From the NCBI GenBank assembly GCA_019637435.1, contig JAHBVO010000002.1, positions 372,001 to 436,000 on the forward strand: a stretch of 64,000 nt of DNA. Reading direction: 5' to 3'. The position numbers and the translations under genes were made by a program. The notes beneath the pieces were generated by a model. The model did not search any database. It was not told where the DNA came from and saw only the letters and a program-made list of their open reading frames with translations. Origin of the DNA: Candidatus Obscuribacterales bacterium (GTDB lineage: Bacteria; Cyanobacteriota; Vampirovibrionia; Obscuribacterales; Obscuribacteraceae). Below, piece after piece: positions 59,962 through 64,000 of this stretch. Position 1 is the stretch's first letter. The number at the start of each line of letters is the position of its first letter.

Positions 59962-60957
59962 ATGTTTCTAATCAACGTGAGTATGATGCATTCTATCAAC
60001 GTAAGGTCTGGAATTTCCTTGTCACCTCAAGTTCTTGTGAGTCTTTTAATGGCGGTAACCGCCTATTCACCTGCATGCGCGCAAACTTCCAGACCGCCGT
60101 CAACGCCTGTGACGACCACGAAAACATCAGTCACCACAACTACTAAAACGTCCGTCAAATCCGAATCGACTGTTAAACCGGGTTCTACAGCGAAGAAAGG
60201 CGCAGCTGCGATAACGAAACCAGGCGAAAGTACCTTTAGGAACGCCATGGTACTTGACGATCCGACGGCGCCTCCCACCGGTAAGAAGGTTGACGTTTGG
60301 GAACTGAAACAAACCTCCGTTATGGCCGGTCCGATTACTTGCCTGATATCACCACAGGCGGTGCGACTCCGGGTAGAAAAACTTGGTATCACCTGGATGT
60401 TCAAAGGACCAAAGTGGGATGCCTATCTGTTTAATACAGAAACGAAGAATTATTGCAGCTTCCCTTATGCGGAATGGAAAGACAAAGCATTCTTTATGCC
60501 GAGCCAGAAAAGCGGTCGAGCCAAATCGGATATGGCCAACATGAAAGCTGAGAAGACCGGTAAGACAGTCAATATCTCAGGTTCAAAAGCTTTCGAGGTC
60601 GCTCTGATTCGCCAGAATGGCACTAAATACGGTGAACTGTGGATGGCTGAAGGTATCGTCGCTCCGAAGCAATTTTCAGAGGTGGTCGGAGGCATGGTCA
60701 TGGTTCCCATCAAAACTGGTGGAACGCCGTTGCGAGCCGCTGTATTTAAAGAACGCCAGGGAAAGCTAGTACAGGTTCTCGATACTACTATTGCCACCAA
60801 AAAATCTATCGACTCTTGTGTGTTCGAGCCCATGAAGGGCTACAACAAGGTCAAAGATGAGATGGCTCTGCTATTTGCCGAAAGCCCGGAAGGCTCAGCA
60901 GGCATGTTTGAAACGCAGAACGGAAAGTCGCCGTTGCGCGGACCCGGCGGACTTTAG
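59962..60957 (+). CDS. Secreted protein with Thr/Lys-rich linker
   Basis: An N-terminal hydrophobic segment (SPQVLVSLLMAVTAYSPACAQ) is a signal peptide. A Thr/Ser/Lys-rich linker (TTTKTSVTTTTKTSVKSEST) precedes about 240 residues with a beta pattern (MAGPITCLISPQAVRLRVEKLGITWMFKG, YLFNTETKNYCSFP, VNISGSKAFEVALIRQNG, ELWMAEGIVAPKQF, GGTPLRAAVFKERQGKLVQVLDT). The order of strands is like LolA/DUF-type outer membrane lipoprotein-sorting folds. No catalytic residues. The start is uncertain; a later ATG at 59983 is possible. Confidence 0.65.
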   Translation: MFLINVSMMHSINVRSGISLSPQVLVSLLMAVTAYSPACAQTSRPPSTPVTTTKTSVTTTTKTSVKSESTVKPGSTAKKGAAAITKPGESTFRNAMVLDDPTAPPTGKKVDVWELKQTSVMAGPITCLISPQAVRLRVEKLGITWMFKGPKWDAYLFNTETKNYCSFPYAEWKDKAFFMPSQKSGRAKSDMANMKAEKTGKTVNISGSKAFEVALIRQNGTKYGELWMAEGIVAPKQFSEVVGGMVMVPIKTGGTPLRAAVFKERQGKLVQVLDTTIATKKSIDSCVFEPMKGYNKVKDEMALLFAESPEGSAGMFETQNGKSPLRGPGGL

Positions 60958-61011
60958 TTTAAGATGTAAGAACGGTTCGCAACCGGCGTAAGACCGGCGA
61001 GTGCTGCGAGC

Positions 61012-62130
61012 TTATTGAGGGCTCGGACCGAATAGTTCAGGCGCGAACTGACGAACGCATGGAACGGTCACTGCTGCGGCAAATTTCTTCATCTCGGCAT
61101 TAGTCTCGACGTCCCGTCCGCGGCGTGCGACAACTCCGACTACTTTTCCTCGTACGTTCAGAACCGGACCACCGCTGTTTCCTACACCAACGGCTGCATC
61201 GACTTGCAGTGTCCTCGGCGTCACGCGGCTGACACGTCCATTGCTGAACGTCGGTGTGAAATACTGAGAGGAGTCCTGATCGATCTGATCCGACTCCAGT
61301 GGATAGCCGATGACCTGTACCTCTTGACCCTCTGTAGGTTCAATTGGGTCAAGTTCTAGCGCCGGAATTCTTGTGTTTTTTACGAACAGGAGGGCAAGGT
61401 CAGGCTCGTCGGGAGACTGCCCTGACATCCGGTAAAGATGCCCTTTTAGAGGCGTCTGAGTGGCAGAGCCTGGAGGATGTATAAAGTTTCCAACGTCGCT
61501 TTGGACACCAACTATGGTGGCGTATCTTTTGAACATGTTTCGAATCGGATCTGCGCGCTCAGATAAATAGGACTCATAGCAATCCCAGATGGCATCTACT
61601 GTTTGACCGTATGCGGTTTTTTCTCCGACGTTCATTCGCTTTGTCTGGGACCAGTTGACGATTGTCTGCAATTCACGATAGCGCCCGTCCGCGTCCCGAC
61701 CGCCTGCCGTTTGTTCTGCGTATAGGCGCATAGCTGCAAAAAAGCGCTCGCACTCTTTTATGTGCAAGTCGGCCTTATCGACAACGTGTCTGCTCGTCAG
61801 GAAATATGTACCATCGCTTTTAGCCGCTTTCACGGGAAATGCCGTCCCATAACTCATCACTCTCCAGCCCCGATACTGGGAGCTGGTAGTGTAGACCGGG
61901 AGATGGAACTTCGGTGACAAGTCGGAGAGCTGCGCAAATTGACCGTCTTTGAGCTTTAAAACTAAACCGACGTTTACTTGATAGACCTGGTTCTTTACTA
62001 TCTTGTCGACCTTTTCCCAGGACTCTACAGGTTTGCACGAAGCTGGCGATGCTGATGTCACGCAAACGAAAAACAGAGCCGCGGTTAGTGCCGCAAACGC
62101 CCGGATTGTTTTTTCTCTAGTTACCGCCAT
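61012..62130 (-). CDS. Exported trypsin-like (S1) serine protease
   Basis: ATG 62130 gives a good signal peptide (TIRAFAALTAALFFVCVTSASP); the frame continues to a TTG at 62178, inside the DUF4127 gene. The catalytic triad is His in LTSRHVVD, Asp in PDLALLFV and Ser in GVGNSGGPVLN. Between His and Asp there are about 120 residues, far more than the 30-50 of typical DegP-like proteases; the insert is helical (RFFAAMRLYAEQTA, DAIWDCYESYL). No PDZ domain. It may be a regulated periplasmic protease. Confidence 0.85.
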   Translation of the reverse strand: MAVTREKTIRAFAALTAALFFVCVTSASPASCKPVESWEKVDKIVKNQVYQVNVGLVLKLKDGQFAQLSDLSPKFHLPVYTTSSQYRGWRVMSYGTAFPVKAAKSDGTYFLTSRHVVDKADLHIKECERFFAAMRLYAEQTAGGRDADGRYRELQTIVNWSQTKRMNVGEKTAYGQTVDAIWDCYESYLSERADPIRNMFKRYATIVGVQSDVGNFIHPPGSATQTPLKGHLYRMSGQSPDEPDLALLFVKNTRIPALELDPIEPTEGQEVQVIGYPLESDQIDQDSSQYFTPTFSNGRVSRVTPRTLQVDAAVGVGNSGGPVLNVRGKVVGVVARRGRDVETNAEMKKFAAAVTVPCVRQFAPELFGPSPQ

Positions 62131-62146
62131 GCGCTTAATGCCTGGT

Positions 62147-63661
62147 CTAACGGTCTTCGAAACACACTTCGAGTTCAAACGTACGTTTCCATGGGAAGCT
62201 AACCCGCAGATTGCCTGGCTCGAACTTCATCGATTGCCCGATCTTTGCCAGATACGGACGAATCAATTGGGCAAGTTGGTCAATCGATGCATCTGCTGAT
62301 AGTTGAGGACGCACTCGGGTTTGATACGCCCAGTCGTCAGCAAGTCTAGTGAACATACAGCGATTGAAGGCCTTGTCCGTAAGCTCATTGCGACGCTGAG
62401 TCCTGATCGCAAACAACCTGGCCACACCCATACTCAGCGCTGAGCCAATGGTATTACCTGTGGTGTTCCATCCCGCGTAGCCTATGAGCTTGGCGATGAG
62501 GTCAGGTCGTTGAATCAGTTCTTCTGAAAGCAAGGGATCGGAACCGTTGGCATAAGCGACATCGCAAAGGATGCAGGGAGTAGTTGCTTTTTCAAGGATA
62601 GCAATTGTTTCCTTCACCTGCATTCTGGTGTCGATTTGGCGCAAATCGGGCTGACCAGGTAAGAGAATATGGTCGCCCTGCTGAACATCGGAACCGTGCA
62701 TCACGATGGTGATATCGATGGTATTGCCGCCATTCGACGAGCCGTCGAATTCGTTGACGAATTCGATGCCTGCTGCCTCGACCTGGGATTTGAGCGTTTC
62801 TCCGACGGTCTGACCTTCATACCGGCTGGGGCAGTTGGCTACTCCAGGCGGGCTGAATACCGGTTTTGCACGGATCTTCACGTTCATCGTTCTAAGCTGA
62901 TCGTTCAACCAGGACGAGAGCAAGGTGTCGATAACCTCATCGGCACCGGGATAGGAAAAGACCTTTTTCGTCAGACCTTGTTGTTGAACTTTCTGCACGA
63001 GTTTCTCGCGTTCCAAAACATTCAAGCCTTGGTTGCCGGAATCGTCTACACTGACAATTAAGCGGTCGATCAACTTATCGCCCACCATGTCGACTATTTC
63101 CTGATTTATCTGAAAGTTTCTAAAGCGAAGCTTGAGGTAGTCGTCGCGAATTTCGAGCGGGATTCTTCTCTCATATGAATCAAGCAGACCCTGATTGACC
63201 TTATTCGTTTTCGACATGCGGTACAGGACACCGGACCATTCGAAGATCTCTTTGCCGTAGCGAGCCCAGTATTGTTTTTCTTCGGTGTTGTCGTAATTGT
63301 CCGAGATTCGCATGATGCTTGTCTGCGCGAATATCTTCGGTTTGTCTTTGCCGCTTGGGCGCCATTTCTTGAGGCTGCCCAGGCGCTTCGCAATGGTTTT
63401 TGCCGGATCGTCGCATCTGCGCGACGTAATCAGCCCACCGTACAGAATACTGTCCAGCCCTATGATTACGACGTCTAATTGGTTTCGCTCGAGGGTCGTA
63501 TTGATCCAACCGATCAGGGAGTCAATCTGGGCGGCGTGAAACAGTGAGCCCATTAACGACCGCGGAGGCGCAATAATCTCGATGCCCGCCGCATTGGCAA
63601 TCATGGACGGAAAAACGTAAGTTACTGGTCTGTCATCGAGAGGTATTAGTAGTGCTTTCAT
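62147..63661 (-). CDS. DUF4127 family protein
   Basis: The 504-residue product starts MKALLIPLDDRPVTYVFPSM and contains the DUF4127 motifs IIAPPRSLMG, VIIGLDSILYGGLITSR, IMRISDNYDN, SVDDSGNQGLN, YPGADEV and GYAGWNTTGNTIGSALSMG. The family is found in Firmicutes and others without an assigned function; the many Asp and His residues suggest a metal-dependent hydrolase. No signal peptide. It lies 16 bp upstream of the protease start and probably shares a transcript with it. Confidence 0.9.
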   Translation of the reverse strand: MKALLIPLDDRPVTYVFPSMIANAAGIEIIAPPRSLMGSLFHAAQIDSLIGWINTTLERNQLDVVIIGLDSILYGGLITSRRCDDPAKTIAKRLGSLKKWRPSGKDKPKIFAQTSIMRISDNYDNTEEKQYWARYGKEIFEWSGVLYRMSKTNKVNQGLLDSYERRIPLEIRDDYLKLRFRNFQINQEIVDMVGDKLIDRLIVSVDDSGNQGLNVLEREKLVQKVQQQGLTKKVFSYPGADEVIDTLLSSWLNDQLRTMNVKIRAKPVFSPPGVANCPSRYEGQTVGETLKSQVEAAGIEFVNEFDGSSNGGNTIDITIVMHGSDVQQGDHILLPGQPDLRQIDTRMQVKETIAILEKATTPCILCDVAYANGSDPLLSEELIQRPDLIAKLIGYAGWNTTGNTIGSALSMGVARLFAIRTQRRNELTDKAFNRCMFTRLADDWAYQTRVRPQLSADASIDQLAQLIRPYLAKIGQSMKFEPGNLRVSFPWKRTFELEVCFEDR

Positions 63662-63704
63662 TCAGTTGATTCCGCTTGCCGCCAGGGTCTCCGTGCTCTC
63701 AAAT

Positions 63705-64000
63705 TTAAGGCTGTCCTGAACCGAGACTTGGTCCGCCCTGACGCATGATCATGGGCATAGCCGAGTCCGGTACGATGTTTACTCCGTGAATTTTGGTGTC
63801 CGCTGCTTGCGCCACCATTACGGCGTTCGCCGGTCCGGTTGCTGAGGCTGCCGCGCCGGACGATACTGTTTCCGCCAATTCCAGGTCGCTCATGTCGGGC
63901 TTGGACCACAGGGCCGCCTCAAAAAACAGGTATTGACCTATCAAATCGCCTTCGATGGGTGTTTCGATATATAGTTCGGCGACGCCGGATTCCGGTATCT
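63705..64000 (-). CDS. Unknown protein, C-terminal part (5' end outside window)
   Basis: The frame is open to the right edge and the apparent TTG start at 63944 is not needed, so this is a truncated gene. The visible residues begin IPESGVAELYIETPIEGDLI, continue GQYLFFEAALWSKPD, a Ser/Ala-rich stretch, and end NIVPDSAMPMIMRQGGPSLG plus four residues. Not recognised. It lies 44 bp upstream of the DUF4127 gene on the same strand. Confidence 0.5.
   Translation of the reverse strand, partial: IPESGVAELYIETPIEGDLIGQYLFFEAALWSKPDMSDLELAETVSSGAAASATGPANAVMVAQAADTKIHGVNIVPDSAMPMIMRQGGPSLGSGQP

Noticed and set aside
63658-63909. 83-codon frame overlapping the start of the DUF4127 gene
   Set aside because: Arg-rich shadow of the other frame; the frame 63705-64000 stays open to the edge and is preferred.
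1-64000. CRISPR arrays, insertion sequences, prophage or integrase genes, rRNA genes
   Set aside because: None was seen: no regularly spaced repeats, no transposase or integrase motifs, no rRNA sequence, and only one tRNA.

Overview
The window reads as chromosome of a free-living, diderm-type bacterium of roughly balanced GC. It carries a cyanobacterium-like BioY, a TolC-type outer-membrane channel, SecA, TsaB/RimI, GlmU, RlmN, HU and a type III pantothenate kinase. Alongside these are a caspase-like peptidase, a Ser/Thr kinase with a polytopic C-terminal half, a GAF/GGDEF/HD-GYP giant and several large proteins without clear homologues. This mix, the many GTG/TTG starts and the absence of phage, IS or CRISPR elements suggest a non-photosynthetic relative of Cyanobacteria (Vampirovibrionia/'Melainabacteria', perhaps Obscuribacterales). 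That placement is inference and was not tested.

Layout. 1-6.4 kb: the 3' end of a LytR-CpsA-Psr-type gene, a small conserved ORF, a type IV pilin-like gene with a TPR-like partner, then a minus-strand block of four unusual genes (a C-terminal-repeat protein, a short orphan with a hairpin leader, an LRR membrane protein, a Pro-rich repeat protein). 6.5-12.3 kb: glutaminase with ankyrin repeats, a metallo-beta-lactamase hydrolase, a membrane protein, a DUF2156-like protein and an alpha/beta hydrolase. 12.3-20.5 kb: rlmN diverges from a housekeeping run of secA-tsaB-rimI, bioY and a metallophosphoesterase. 20.5-25.4 kb: secreted proteins including a LolA-fold-like protein, a caspase with duplicated C-terminal modules and a matrixin-like protease. 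25.4-34.1 kb: glmU, preceded by an orphan terminator that implies a short RNA or an attenuator; small membrane proteins; a GIY-YIG protein; coaX; and a coupled DUF547/amidase pair. 34.1-40.6 kb: small secreted proteins, tRNA-Ala(GGC), a radical SAM protein, an isochorismatase-like hydrolase, a TolC-like channel and a HAD acid phosphatase.

40.7-49.3 kb is the most interesting part. Two large proteins are encoded: a 1278-residue protein with a glycine-rich hydrophobic core and a degenerate HD-like region, and a 494-residue protein with a possible papain/C39-type Cys-His-Asn signature. They are followed by a histidine kinase, an 80-codon-class small gene and an OmpR-type response regulator. An 18-bp element, TTGCTATAGTTCTGTTAT, lies upstream of both large genes and, inverted with one mismatch, upstream of the small gene in the divergent region beside the regulator. 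This suggests one regulon built round the two-component pair.

49.3-64 kb: HU, a PucR-type regulator, a methyltransferase, the GAF/GGDEF/degenerate HD-GYP protein, a Ser/Thr kinase, small Cys-rich and secreted proteins, an S1-type protease, a DUF4127 protein and a gene that leaves the window.

Start codons were chosen from Shine-Dalgarno spacing and N-terminal plausibility. Functions come from recognised motifs only; no database search was possible.
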